Positions 26,134 to 34,477 of a DNA stretch of 64,000 nucleotides are shown here, piece by piece (positions within the stretch are counted from its first letter, which is position 1; each line of letters begins with the position of its first letter). The position numbers and the translations under genes were made by a program. Origin of the DNA: Fusibacter_C sp041741755 (GTDB lineage: Bacteria; Bacillota; Clostridia; Peptostreptococcales; Acidaminobacteraceae); the NCBI GenBank assembly GCA_041741755.1, contig JBGSJR010000030.1:1-64000 (forward strand), read 5' to 3'. The notes under the pieces were generated by a model that saw nothing but the letters and a program-made list of their open reading frames with translations, ran no database searches and was not told the origin of the DNA.

Positions 26134-26740
26134 CTATAATTGACGCATTGCCAGTTGGTTCAACAATTGGATTCTCTCCGATTGTGGCTTACTCTGCTCA
26201 ATCAAAATACCATTATAGCTTTCCATATTCGCTAAAACCAATAAATGATTCAAAGCCTCATATTTCCTTTAAAGCTCGCATTATCATCACGCCTTTGTTT
26301 AGCTGTTATTCCAAACAACGCTACATTGAGCACATCTGCTTCATTGGCATAAGTCATAGCGATTTGGTATGCAGTCAATTCGGGCGGCAATAGATTCTCT
26401 TTAATTGCATCTGTATGAATTCTATAGTTCAACTTTGAGATTTCGAGGTTTAAATTCCACCCTTATGAAAGTCTGCTACTTTCATCTGTTTTCAATCGCT
26501 TATAGTCTTTGATGATATAAAGTTTGAATTCTGCAGAAATCCATGATGCAAATTCAAACGCAATATCTGAATGGGCAAATGTGCCTCCATACCTTCCAAA
26601 TTTCGAAACAATGCCAATTGCATTGACCGTCACAATCCATTTTGTTGGAGACATTGTGAATGCATTTAATCCAGCTTTCTTTTCTTGCTTTACATCGTGT
26701 TCAACTTATTTGACAAACCTACAATTACTAGCTTCTATAC
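26134..26740 (-). pseudogene. KilA-N domain protein, decayed
   Basis: Minus-strand translation gives, in order, GLNAFTMSPTKWIVTVNAIGI, FGRYGGTFAHSDIAFEFASW, YIIKDYKRLKTDESSRLS, then an in-frame TAA near 26463, then LNLEISKLNYRIHTDAIKEN, YEADVLNVALFG-like and AKQRRDDNASFKGNMRL, a frameshift, and LLVLANMESYNGILIEQSK to a stop at 26134. This is the KilA-N phage/plasmid DNA-binding family, normally about 270 aa. A further stop lies upstream of GLNAF. At least two stops and one frameshift mean it is not functional. It is a trace of an earlier prophage or plasmid-type element. Confidence 0.8.
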
Positions 26741-26790
26741 TTTATGTATCCTGAATCTTTATAGCACAGAAGTTAGCGATATCACTTTTA

Positions 26791-26830
26791 AAAAAAAAAC
26801 ACCGCATTATTCATTTAGAATAATACGGCG
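26791..26830 (-). terminator. Terminator after the DUF1508 gene
   Basis: CACCGCATTATT and AATAATACGGCG form a 12-bp stem with one mismatch and a seven-base loop; on the minus strand it is followed by nine or more T. Confidence 0.8.
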
Positions 26831-26915
26831 ATTTATCTAAGGGTACATTTAAGCAACACCATTATGCTGATGCCTGCATAGAAGCTCTGCTGCTGATATT
26901 GTTTGCAAAATAATA

Positions 26916-27293
26916 CTAGTTTTCTTCTTCTACGATTATCGCTTCTACAGAATTTTTCTTTATGGAATCTATTCCATTTTGACATCCAGCTTTAGATTTA
27001 TATCTATCACCAGTACCAATAAGTTCTCCATTCCTCGCTTTTAATCTAAATCGATAATCTCCATTTTTATATTCGTATACCTCAAATTTAGGATTCTTCT
27101 CTATTGTAAATCCCTCAATAGTTTGGTCTTCAATCGGGGCGATAGGCGCATTTACCCTTATACTCTCAATACCTTTGTTACATGATGCAAGAGATGAGTA
27201 AGGTTGCGAACTTAATATAATTTCACCATTTACAGCTTTTAGATGAAACCTAAACTGGTCATCTATTTTGACTATTAAAAATTTACTCGCCAT
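26916..27293 (-). CDS. DUF1508 (YegP-like) tandem-domain protein
   Basis: A 125-aa protein with two copies of the DUF1508 unit, at about residues 8-48 (FRFHLKAVNGEIILSSQPY then CNKGIESIR) and 70-110 (YRFRLKARNGELIGTGDRY then CQNGIDSIK). YegP-type proteins are small cytoplasmic proteins of unknown function, often with two repeats. AAGGAGGG precedes the ATG at a normal distance. It is monocistronic with its own terminator, just outside the left end of the conjugative element. It is intact although it lies in a decayed region. Confidence 0.88.
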   Translation of the reverse strand: MASKFLIVKIDDQFRFHLKAVNGEIILSSQPYSSLASCNKGIESIRVNAPIAPIEDQTIEGFTIEKNPKFEVYEYKNGDYRFRLKARNGELIGTGDRYKSKAGCQNGIDSIKKNSVEAIIVEEEN

Positions 27294-27396
27294 TGAAAAT
27301 CCCTCCTTCAGATTAATAAAACCCTAAATTATCATTTATTGATTTAAGAATACCACATATTATCTGAATTTTCAATCAATTCACGAAGCGTGATCT

Positions 27397-27834
27397 GTGC
27401 CTTATGCATTTTTACGCTCTGATTTTTCCACTCTAGACATCAATACTACTGCCTCCACGTGTATTCCAAAGTACCACAGAACTCCAGACAGCTACATTCA
27501 TATAACTGTAGAGTTTGGTAATGGTGAGGGAATGATCCCTTTAGGTAAAATTGATACTATCCGTAATAAGCTAACACTTAATAATATAGCCTCAAAAGCA
27601 GAAGCATACAAGCCAAAACCAAGAACAACTTACAAAATGATAAAAGAATATATCGGTGAAAAACACAGCTTTAATGTTCATACCGCCTACATTGCTGAAG
27701 TCAAACGTAGTTTTGGGCTTCCTATGTTCGATGCGCCTAATGCAGTCGAAACTCTGAAAAATCCCAGAAAGCACCCCACTCCTATTCAAGTAAAAGCCAT
27801 TAAGGAAGCTCTCATTCATTTTGCAGTCATTTAG
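27397..27834 (+). pseudogene. Fragment resembling the C-terminal extension of RlmD/RumA-type methyltransferases
   Basis: The C-terminal ~95 codons read YIHITVEFGNGEGMIPLGK, TYKMIKEYIGEKHSFNVHTAY, IAEVKRSFGLPMFDAPNAVE and HPTPIQVKAIKEALIHFAVI. I know this pattern from the C-terminal extension of some clostridial RumA-type 23S rRNA methyltransferases and from ORFs at the edge of clostridial conjugative elements. The upstream codons (DFSTLDINTTAS) resemble the junction region but a CACGTG (His-Val) there is out of frame, consistent with a small internal deletion. There is no methyltransferase domain and no ribosome site at the first ATG. It marks the left edge of the element. Confidence 0.5.
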
Positions 27835-27846
27835 ACAAATAGAATT

Positions 27847-27869
27847 GCCTTTTGCATTTTGCAGAGGGC
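27847..27869 (+). promoter_or_regulatory. Hairpin upstream of parA
   Basis: GCCTTTTGCA and TGCAGAGGGC pair over 10 bp (with G-U pairs) around a three-base loop, 13 bases after the methyltransferase-like fragment and about 70 bases before parA. It lacks a long T tract. It could be a weak terminator or a leader structure. Confidence 0.4.
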
Positions 27870-27936
27870 TATTTCTGTTTGCACAAGTCGGTACTTTAAC
27901 AGTCTTTTTATCGCTTAAATCGAAGGAGGAACAAAA

Positions 27937-28758
27937 TTGAACGCTAAAGTAATTGCCATCGCCAACCAAAAGGGCGGCGTTGGAAAAACAACCACCTGTG
28001 TCAACTTAGGAATAGGACTGGTACTTGAGGGTAAGAAAGTCCTGCTGATAGACACCGATCCACAAGGCAGTTTATCCATTAGCTTAGGGTATCCGCAACC
28101 CGATAAACTACCTACTACCCTCTCTACTATCATGGGCAAGGTGCTGACGGATACGCCCATAGAAAATAATGAAGGCATTTTAACTCATGCTGAGGGGGTG
28201 CACTTACTCCCTGCTAACATTGAACTTTCCGGCATGGAAGTATCACTCGTCAATGCTATGAGCCGTGAAAACATCTTGAAACAATATATTGACACTGTGA
28301 AAAGCCAATATGACTATGTGCTTTTGGACTGTATGCCTTCCCTTGGTATGCTGACGGTCAATGCACTTGCAGCGGCAGACAGTGTAATTATCCCTGTGCA
28401 GGCCCAATACCTGCCTGTCAAGGGATTAGAGCAACTCTTGCAGACTATTCACAAGGTAAACAAGCAGATTAATCCCAAACTAAAAATAGACGGTGTTCTG
28501 CTGACAATGGTAGATAACCGCACCAATTTTGCCAAAGACATCGGCTCCTTGCTCCGAGAAACATATGGAGGCAGCATGAAGATTTTTACGGTTGAAATCC
28601 CCCATTCTGTTCGAGCTGCTGAAACAAGTGCCGAAGGTAAGAGTATTTTTGCCCATGACCCGAAAGGCAAAGTTGCTGAAGGTTATAAAGAGTTGACGAA
28701 GGAGGTGTTGAAAATTGAAAAGCTCCGCCAAAAAAATAAGTCTGACATCAGTAGATGA
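27937..28758 (+). CDS. parA: ParA/Soj-family partition ATPase
   Basis: A 273-aa deviant Walker ATPase: KGGVGKTTTCVNLG near residue 12, LLIDTDPQGSLS near 38 and LLDCMPSLGMLTVNA near 123. It lacks an N-terminal DNA-binding domain, as in Soj-type proteins. In conjugative elements it stabilises the excised circular form. The start is TTG, eight bases after GGAGGA. Its end overlaps the start of parB by 44 bases, indicating translational coupling. It opens the long plus-strand transcript of the element. Confidence 0.93.
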   Translation: MNAKVIAIANQKGGVGKTTTCVNLGIGLVLEGKKVLLIDTDPQGSLSISLGYPQPDKLPTTLSTIMGKVLTDTPIENNEGILTHAEGVHLLPANIELSGMEVSLVNAMSRENILKQYIDTVKSQYDYVLLDCMPSLGMLTVNALAAADSVIIPVQAQYLPVKGLEQLLQTIHKVNKQINPKLKIDGVLLTMVDNRTNFAKDIGSLLRETYGGSMKIFTVEIPHSVRAAETSAEGKSIFAHDPKGKVAEGYKELTKEVLKIEKLRQKNKSDISR

Positions 28759-29644
28759 TTTGTTTTCCACCGAAGAAAGTCGTGTCGATGAACAACGAGA
28801 AAAAATTGTAGAGATACCCCTATCAGAACTCTTTCCTTTTAAAGACCATCCTTTTAAAGTGATTGATAATGAAGCAATGATTGATACCGCTGAAAGCATC
28901 AAGCAGTATGGTGTACTTGTTCCTGCCATAGCAAGACCCCGTGAAAATGGCGGCTATGAGCTTGTTTCAGGACATCGCCGTAAGAGAGCTTGTGAACTGG
29001 CTAATCTTGAAACCATGCCTGTTATTATCCGTAAACTTGACGATGATGCCGCCACCATTATTATGGTTGACAGCAATCTTCAACGAGAAAACATCCTGCC
29101 GAGTGAACGAGCTTTTGCATTTAAATTAAAATTGGAGGCTATTAAGCGACAAGGTTCAAGAACAGATTTAACTTCGTCCCAACTTGGGACGAAGTTAAAT
29201 CGTGCTGATGAGATAGTAGCAGAACAGGCTGGTTCAAGCCGCAATCAAGTTCAACGCTACATTCGCCTGACCGCGCTAACCCCCGAATTGCTTTCAATGG
29301 TCGATGAAAAGAAAATAGCCTTTAATCCTGCCGTGGAGCTATCCTATCTGAAATCAGAGGAACAGCTCATTTTGATTGAAGCAATGGATACAGAACAGGC
29401 TACCCCTTCTCTTTCACAGGCTCAACGACTTAAAAAATTCAGTGCAGAGGGCAAATGCACTCTTGAGGCGATGTGTGCCATTATGAGCGAGGAAAAGAAA
29501 GGCGAGCCAGACAAGGTAACGCTGACTGGAGATAAAATCAAGAAATATTTCCCCAAAAACTATACCCCTCAGCAAATGGAGGCTACTATCATCAAGCTCC
29601 TTGAAGGGTGGCACAAAAAGCGTACGCAAGAGCAGGAACGATGA
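28715..29644 (+). CDS. parB: ParB/Spo0J-family partition protein
   Basis: A 309-aa protein. The N-terminal ParB/Srx-like CTPase domain has FPFKDHPFKVIDNEAMID, GVLVPAIARP and ELVSGHRRKRACELAN (the GxHRR nucleotide motif). A helix-turn-helix follows (IVAEQAGSSRNQVQRYIRLT, about residue 170). TTG at 28715 starts the frame nine bases after GGAGG. It overlaps parA and would bind parS-like sites on the element; none was identified by eye. Near residue 150, ACTTCGTCCCAACTTGGGAC with its continuation at about 29169-29191 is a palindrome inside the gene. Confidence 0.92.
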   Translation: MKSSAKKISLTSVDDLFSTEESRVDEQREKIVEIPLSELFPFKDHPFKVIDNEAMIDTAESIKQYGVLVPAIARPRENGGYELVSGHRRKRACELANLETMPVIIRKLDDDAATIIMVDSNLQRENILPSERAFAFKLKLEAIKRQGSRTDLTSSQLGTKLNRADEIVAEQAGSSRNQVQRYIRLTALTPELLSMVDEKKIAFNPAVELSYLKSEEQLILIEAMDTEQATPSLSQAQRLKKFSAEGKCTLEAMCAIMSEEKKGEPDKVTLTGDKIKKYFPKNYTPQQMEATIIKLLEGWHKKRTQEQER

Positions 29645-29675
29645 AAATTTCCAGTGAAAGAAGGAGGTGATAAAA

Positions 29676-30602
29676 TTGGCAGTTTTCAGAGTAGAAAAGA
29701 CAAAAGATTACACCGTTATGGCTAATCATCATTTGCGAAATACCCAGCTTTCCCTAAAGGCGAAAGGCTTACTCTCCCTCATGCTCTCTCTACCGGAAAA
29801 TTGGGATTACACTACAAAAGGGCTTTCTTGTATCTGTAAAGACGGTATTGATAGTATCAACGCCACTGTGAAAGAGCTTGAAGAACAAGGCTATGTTGTC
29901 CGCAAACGAATACGCAATGAGAAAGGACAACTTACCAGCATAGAGTACACCATCTTGGAGAAGCCACAACTCATTGACACAAGCGAGTTTCAACCTAAAG
30001 TGGAAAATCCAACACTGGATAAACCAACTTTGGTTAAGCCAATATTGGAATATCCTATCTTGGAAAAACCTGAACAGGCTGAGCCTATCTTGGTAAAACC
30101 CCACCAATTAAATACTCATTTATCAAGAACTAATTTATTAAACCCTGATTTATTAAATATAGATCAATCAAATCCTAATCCATCAAATCCGTATCCAATA
30201 AAAAGCGAACCACAAAAACTGATTGGATGTGATGAGATAGGATGTGATAACGCTAGAAATATAAAAGAATTGGTCTTAAAAAATCTAGAATATGCGTTCA
30301 TCAGGGATCGCTACAAGGACGAGAGGCTTGATGAAATTGTCGATCTCATGGTAGAAACCCTCTGTTCAACCAAACCCACAATCAACATTGCAGGCGATGA
30401 ATATCCTGCACCACTTGTAAAAGAGAAGCTTCTTCGGATCAATAGTATGCACATTGAATATGTGTTTCACTGCCTTGATAAAAACACCACCTACGTCCGC
30501 AATATTCGGCGCTATTTACTCGCAACACTTTTTAACGCCCCTTCGACCATTGACCATTACTATTCGGCACTGGTGAACCACGATTTTGGTGGCAGACCTT
30601 AA
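29676..30602 (+). CDS. Replication initiator-like protein with winged helix (DUF6017-type)
   Basis: A 308-aa protein typical of Tn1549-like elements at this position. The N-terminal part (residues 10-95) is a RepA/replisome-organiser-type winged helix (LSLKAKGLLSLMLSLPENW, then KDGIDSINATVKELEEQGYV). A proline-rich linker of short repeats follows (KPTLVKPILEYPILEKP, then NPDLLNIDQSNPNPSNP). The C-terminal domain (about 210-300) has VKEKLLRINSMHIEYVFHCL and YVRNIRRYLLATLFNAP. TTG at 29676 is chosen, eight bases from AAGGAGG; the GTG at 29667 overlaps it. Likely role: replication of the excised circle or its regulation. Confidence 0.8.
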   Translation: MAVFRVEKTKDYTVMANHHLRNTQLSLKAKGLLSLMLSLPENWDYTTKGLSCICKDGIDSINATVKELEEQGYVVRKRIRNEKGQLTSIEYTILEKPQLIDTSEFQPKVENPTLDKPTLVKPILEYPILEKPEQAEPILVKPHQLNTHLSRTNLLNPDLLNIDQSNPNPSNPYPIKSEPQKLIGCDEIGCDNARNIKELVLKNLEYAFIRDRYKDERLDEIVDLMVETLCSTKPTINIAGDEYPAPLVKEKLLRINSMHIEYVFHCLDKNTTYVRNIRRYLLATLFNAPSTIDHYYSALVNHDFGGRP

Positions 30603-30638
30603 AAGTTATCTTGCGAAATCACGAAAGGAGGCAACCTC

Positions 30639-31124
30639 ATGCAGGAAGAAGTAGAAAATAAAACAGTGGCATTGGCAATCAACGTAACCAAACTTACTGC
30701 AAGGGAGTTAAGAGCTGCAATGCTTAAGTACATGGATGCACAGAAAAATAAAAACAAAAGCCGTGCCAGTCCTGAAATCCCCCACGGAAAGCAAAGCGTT
30801 AAATCCCTTGCCAGACAAAACCAAGGCATGACAAGTATTGAAATAACCGATAAGAACATCAAGATCTTTGAACGTGTGGCAAGAAAATACGGGGTAGATT
30901 TCGCAGTGCAAAAGGACAAGAGCCTCACACCCCCTAAGTACATTGTGTTTTTCAAAGGGCGAGATGCCGATGCCATCACTGCTGCCTTTACCGAGTTTAC
31001 TGCCACTGCTGTAAAAAAAGCAGCACGTCCTTCAGTGCTTGCACAACTCAGAAAATTTACCGAGCTTGTGAAAAACACCATTTCGGACAAGGTAAAGAAT
31101 AAAGATAAGGAGCAATTCAGATGA
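30639..31124 (+). CDS. pcfB: PcfB-family (DUF3801) conjugation protein
   Basis: A 161-aa protein with TARELRAAMLKYMDAQKNK near residue 20 and ITDKNIKIFERVARKYGVDF near 70, followed by YIVFFKGRDADAITAAF and a lysine-rich tail. PcfB-type proteins work with the VirD4-like coupling protein PcfC to bring the relaxosome to the channel. AAAGGAGGC precedes the ATG. Its stop overlaps the virD4 start by four bases (ATGA), so the two are translationally coupled. Confidence 0.88.
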   Translation: MQEEVENKTVALAINVTKLTARELRAAMLKYMDAQKNKNKSRASPEIPHGKQSVKSLARQNQGMTSIEITDKNIKIFERVARKYGVDFAVQKDKSLTPPKYIVFFKGRDADAITAAFTEFTATAVKKAARPSVLAQLRKFTELVKNTISDKVKNKDKEQFR

Positions 31125-32896
31125 ACGCAAAGATAAAAAAGCTCCTTATTCTGAACATTCCATACCTACTATTGGCCCTGCTATTTACAAAGGTATCGCA
31201 GGCATGGCAGCTTGCGGCAGGCTATGACTTTGCCGGTAAAGTGTTAAATCTGACGGATGGCTTAATCAAATCTTTTGAAAACCCATTGCCGAGTCTGAAC
31301 GCTCAAGACCTTTTAGCAGGCGCTTTATTTGGAGCAGCACTCCGTCTTGTTGTTTATATCAAAGGGAAAAACGCCAAAAAGTACCGAAAAGGTATAGAGT
31401 ACGGCTCTGCAAGATGGGGCAACACTGTGGATATTCGACCCTTTGTAGACCCTTCATTACACAACAATGTAATACTGACAAAAACAGAAAGCCTCACCAT
31501 GGCAAGCCGTCCAAAAAATCCAAAGCACGCAAGAAATAAGAACGTGCTAATTGTTGGAGGTTCAGGCTCCGGCAAAACAAGGTTTTGGCTAAAACCCAAT
31601 TTAATGCAGTGCCACAGTTCCTATGTGGTCACAGATCCGAAAGGTAGTATTGTGGTGGAGTGTGGGAAAATGCTACTTCGCAACGGCTATAAAATTAAAA
31701 TCCTAAACACCATCAATTTCAAGAAGTCCATGCATTATAACCCCTTCGCCTATCTGAGAAGCGAAAAGGATATCCTGAAACTTGTCTCTACCCTGATTGC
31801 CAACACCAAAGGTGAAGGCAAGACCGGTGATGATTTTTGGGTAAAGGCAGAAACCCTGCTCTATACCGCACTCATTGGCTATATTTACTTTGAGGCTCCT
31901 GAAAATGAGCAAAATTTTTCAACCCTTATTGAGTTTATCAACGCTTCGGAGGTGCGTGAAGATGATGAGGATTTTAAAAATCCAGTTGATCTCATGTTTG
32001 ACGCTTTAGAGAAAAAAGACCCACAACATTTTGCTCTAAGGCAGTACAAGAAGTACAAATTAGCCGCAGGTAAAACAGCAAAGAGCATTCTTATTAGCTG
32101 CGGTGCAAGGCTTGCTCCCTTTGACATTAAAGAGCTGCGTGAGCTTACTGCTTACGACGAAATGGAGCTTGATACCTTGGGAGATAAAAAGACCGCCCTG
32201 TTTATTATCATCAGCGATACTGACGACACCTTTAATTTCTTGGTATCCATGGCATACACACAACTGTTCAATCTCTTGTGCGATAAGGCTGACGATGTAT
32301 ACGGTGGTAGACTGCCTGTTCATGTGCGCTGCCTGATTGACGAGGCGGCAAATATCGGACAAATACCGAAACTGGAAAAACTCATGGCAACCATTCGTAG
32401 TCGTGAAATCTCAGCCTGTCTTGTATTGCAGGCACAAAGCCAGTTAAAGGCTCTCTACAAAGACAATGCTGATACCATTATCGGCAACTGTGACAGCATG
32501 ATTTTTCTTGGAGGCAAGGAAAAAACTACCCTCAAGGATTTATCTGAAACCCTTGGCAAGGAAACCATTGATATGTTCAATACTTCCGACACCAGAGGTG
32601 CGCAAAGGAGTTATGGGCTTAATTATCAAAAGCTGGGAAAGGAGCTTATGAGCATGGATGAGCTTGCTGTAATGGATGGCGGCAAGTGCATTTTACAACT
32701 TAGAGGTGTTCGCCCGTTTCTCTCGGAAAAGTACGATATTACTAAGCACCCACAGTACATACACTTATCCGACTTTGACAAAAGAAATACCTTTAATATT
32801 GAAAAATATCTGTCCACAAAACTAAATCCAAAACCTGATGAGGTCTATGATGTTTACGAAATTGATCTCGCAGAAGAAGCCGAAACCGCTGAATGA
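31121..32896 (+). CDS. virD4: VirD4/TraG-type coupling protein
   Basis: A 591-aa inner-membrane ATPase that links the relaxosome to the mating channel. Two membrane helices lie in the first ~80 residues. Walker A is VGGSGSGKTRFWL (near 145), Walker B-type sequence is VRCLIDEAANIGQIPKLEKL (near 410), and LGGKEKTTLKDLSETLG follows. The C-terminus is acidic (ending DLAEEAETAE), a possible protein contact surface. It overlaps pcfB by four bases. Length and order match the coupling proteins of Tn1549-like elements. Confidence 0.93.
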   Translation: MNAKIKKLLILNIPYLLLALLFTKVSQAWQLAAGYDFAGKVLNLTDGLIKSFENPLPSLNAQDLLAGALFGAALRLVVYIKGKNAKKYRKGIEYGSARWGNTVDIRPFVDPSLHNNVILTKTESLTMASRPKNPKHARNKNVLIVGGSGSGKTRFWLKPNLMQCHSSYVVTDPKGSIVVECGKMLLRNGYKIKILNTINFKKSMHYNPFAYLRSEKDILKLVSTLIANTKGEGKTGDDFWVKAETLLYTALIGYIYFEAPENEQNFSTLIEFINASEVREDDEDFKNPVDLMFDALEKKDPQHFALRQYKKYKLAAGKTAKSILISCGARLAPFDIKELRELTAYDEMELDTLGDKKTALFIIISDTDDTFNFLVSMAYTQLFNLLCDKADDVYGGRLPVHVRCLIDEAANIGQIPKLEKLMATIRSREISACLVLQAQSQLKALYKDNADTIIGNCDSMIFLGGKEKTTLKDLSETLGKETIDMFNTSDTRGAQRSYGLNYQKLGKELMSMDELAVMDGGKCILQLRGVRPFLSEKYDITKHPQYIHLSDFDKRNTFNIEKYLSTKLNPKPDEVYDVYEIDLAEEAETAE

Positions 32897-32946
32897 GCGG
32901 TTATTTTAATTTAAAACAATAAGAGAAATTTAGGAGGATATGAATT

Positions 32947-33162
32947 ATGGCGTTTTTTAAAGAAGCAGTAGACGTATTGCAGACATTGGTTATTGCCCTT
33001 GGTGCAGGCCTTGCGATTTGGGGAATTATCAATTTGCTCGAAGGTTACGGCAACGATAATCCCGGTGCTAAATCGCAGGGGATGAAACAGCTTATGGCAG
33101 GTGGTGGCGTAGCACTCATCGGCATAACGCTTGTACCCCTACTCTCCAGCTTGTTCGGTTAA
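32947..33162 (+). CDS. Maff2-family small membrane protein
   Basis: A 71-aa protein with two membrane helices (about 10-30 and 47-68) separated by a short polar loop (EGYGNDNPGAKSQG). It is the Maff2 family, found in Tn1549-type elements between virD4 and the virB6-like gene. Size and topology are like VirB2 pilin subunits, so a structural role in the channel is likely but inferred. TTTAGGAGG precedes the ATG. Confidence 0.85.
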   Translation: MAFFKEAVDVLQTLVIALGAGLAIWGIINLLEGYGNDNPGAKSQGMKQLMAGGGVALIGITLVPLLSSLFG

Positions 33163-33175
33163 TTGGTAACGCATT

Positions 33176-34045
33176 ATGCAAAGCATAATCGACAGCATAA
33201 ATGAATGGCTCAAAGAGCTACTTATTAGCGGCATTACATCGAATTTGTCGGGGATGTTCGATACCGTCAACAGTAAAGTTGGCGAGATTGCAGGTGAAGT
33301 GGGTAAGACACCATCGGCGTGGAACGGTGGTGTCTTTTCTATGATACAAAGCCTCTCTGATAACGTGATTATTCCTATTGCCGGCATTATCCTGACTTTT
33401 GTAATGTGCTACGAGCTAATACAAATGGTCATTGAGAAAAATAACCTCCACGATATAGAAACCTTTATGTTTTTCAAATGGATTTTTAAAACCTTTGTGG
33501 CTGTGTTGATTCTCACAAATACTTTTAACATCATCATGGGGATTTTTGATATGTCACAGCATGTTGTATCAAGTGCCGCAGGTGTAATCATCACAGATAC
33601 CAATATCGACATAACCACAGTAATCGCCAACATGGAGGTAAGTCTTAAAGCTATGGAACTCGGCCCTCTTTTAGGCTTGTGGTTACAAAGCACCCTAATA
33701 GGTTTCACCATGACCGCACTATCTATTTGCATTTTTGTCATCATCTACGGAAGAATGATTGAGATTTATTTGATGACCTCAATGGCTGCAATCCCCCTTG
33801 CAACAATGGTAAATCGTGAATGGGGCAGCATGGGGCAGAACTATTTAAGAGCCATGCTCGCCCTTGGCTTTCAGGCTTTCCTCATCATGGTGTGCGTAGG
33901 TATTTATGCCGTGCTTGTACAGTCCATTTCCACCGATGGTGATATTATCAAGGCAGTCTGGACTTGTGTTGGCTACACAGTACTACTATGCTTTACCCTA
34001 TTTAAGACAAGTTCAATGGCAAAAAGCATATTTAATGCCCACTAA
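33176..34045 (+). CDS. VirB6/TrbL-like mating-channel membrane protein
   Basis: A 289-aa polytopic membrane protein with about six helices, including IIPIAGIILTFVMCYELIQMV, FFKWIFKTFVAVLILTNTFN and FLIMVCVGIYAVLVQSI. The fold, length and position between Maff2 and PrgI fit the VirB6/TrbL channel component of the element's type IV secretion system. Only a weak GGTAA precedes the ATG, and the gene starts 13 bases after maff2, so coupling to that gene is likely. Confidence 0.85.
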   Translation: MQSIIDSINEWLKELLISGITSNLSGMFDTVNSKVGEIAGEVGKTPSAWNGGVFSMIQSLSDNVIIPIAGIILTFVMCYELIQMVIEKNNLHDIETFMFFKWIFKTFVAVLILTNTFNIIMGIFDMSQHVVSSAAGVIITDTNIDITTVIANMEVSLKAMELGPLLGLWLQSTLIGFTMTALSICIFVIIYGRMIEIYLMTSMAAIPLATMVNREWGSMGQNYLRAMLALGFQAFLIMVCVGIYAVLVQSISTDGDIIKAVWTCVGYTVLLCFTLFKTSSMAKSIFNAH

Positions 34046-34063
34046 GGGAAGAAAGGAGCTTAT

Positions 34064-34477
34064 ATGGCTTATGTATCCGTTCCAAAAGACTTAAGCACCG
34101 TTAAAACAAAGGTTGTCTTAAATCTAACCAAACGACAGCTTATCTGTTTTTCTGCTGCACTTGCAGTGGGATTGCCCCTATTTTTCCTCACAAAGGACAG
34201 TGTTGGCACAAGTGCATCGTCTCTATTGATGATTTTTTCCATGCTCCCCCTATTCATGTTTGCCATTTACGAAAAACATGGGCAACCATTGGAAGTTATC
34301 CTAAAACACTATATTGAGGTGCGCTTCATAAACCCCAAACAGCGCCCTTATAAAACTGACAATTTCTATGCTATTCTCATGCGGCAGGACAAATTGGACA
34401 AGGAGGTAAAGCACATTGTCGAACACAGAAAAACAGCCTCGCCTAAGACTAACAAAGGCAGAAAGACAGAAAATTAA
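34064..34477 (+). CDS. prgI: PrgI-family (VirB3-like) membrane protein
   Basis: A 137-aa protein beginning MAYVSVPKDLSTVKTKVVLN, with two close membrane helices (about 25-45 and 51-70) and a basic C-terminal tail. It is the PrgI family, the Gram-positive counterpart of VirB3, which works with the VirB4 ATPase. AAAGGAGC precedes the ATG. Its 3' end overlaps virB4 by 62 bases in another frame, a strong sign of coupled translation. Confidence 0.9.
   Translation: MAYVSVPKDLSTVKTKVVLNLTKRQLICFSAALAVGLPLFFLTKDSVGTSASSLLMIFSMLPLFMFAIYEKHGQPLEVILKHYIEVRFINPKQRPYKTDNFYAILMRQDKLDKEVKHIVEHRKTASPKTNKGRKTEN

Noticed and set aside
26130..26393. 87-codon plus-strand frame over the KilA-N remnant
   Set aside because: Antisense shadow; the minus-strand frames give the recognisable KilA-N protein.
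29161..29195. Palindrome around CCCAACTTGGGAC inside parB as a possible parS site
   Set aside because: It lies in coding sequence and does not resemble known parS motifs closely; only noted in the parB entry.
30599..31090. 163-codon antisense frame over pcfB
   Set aside because: Shadow of the pcfB coding sequence; no independent start signals and no family pattern.
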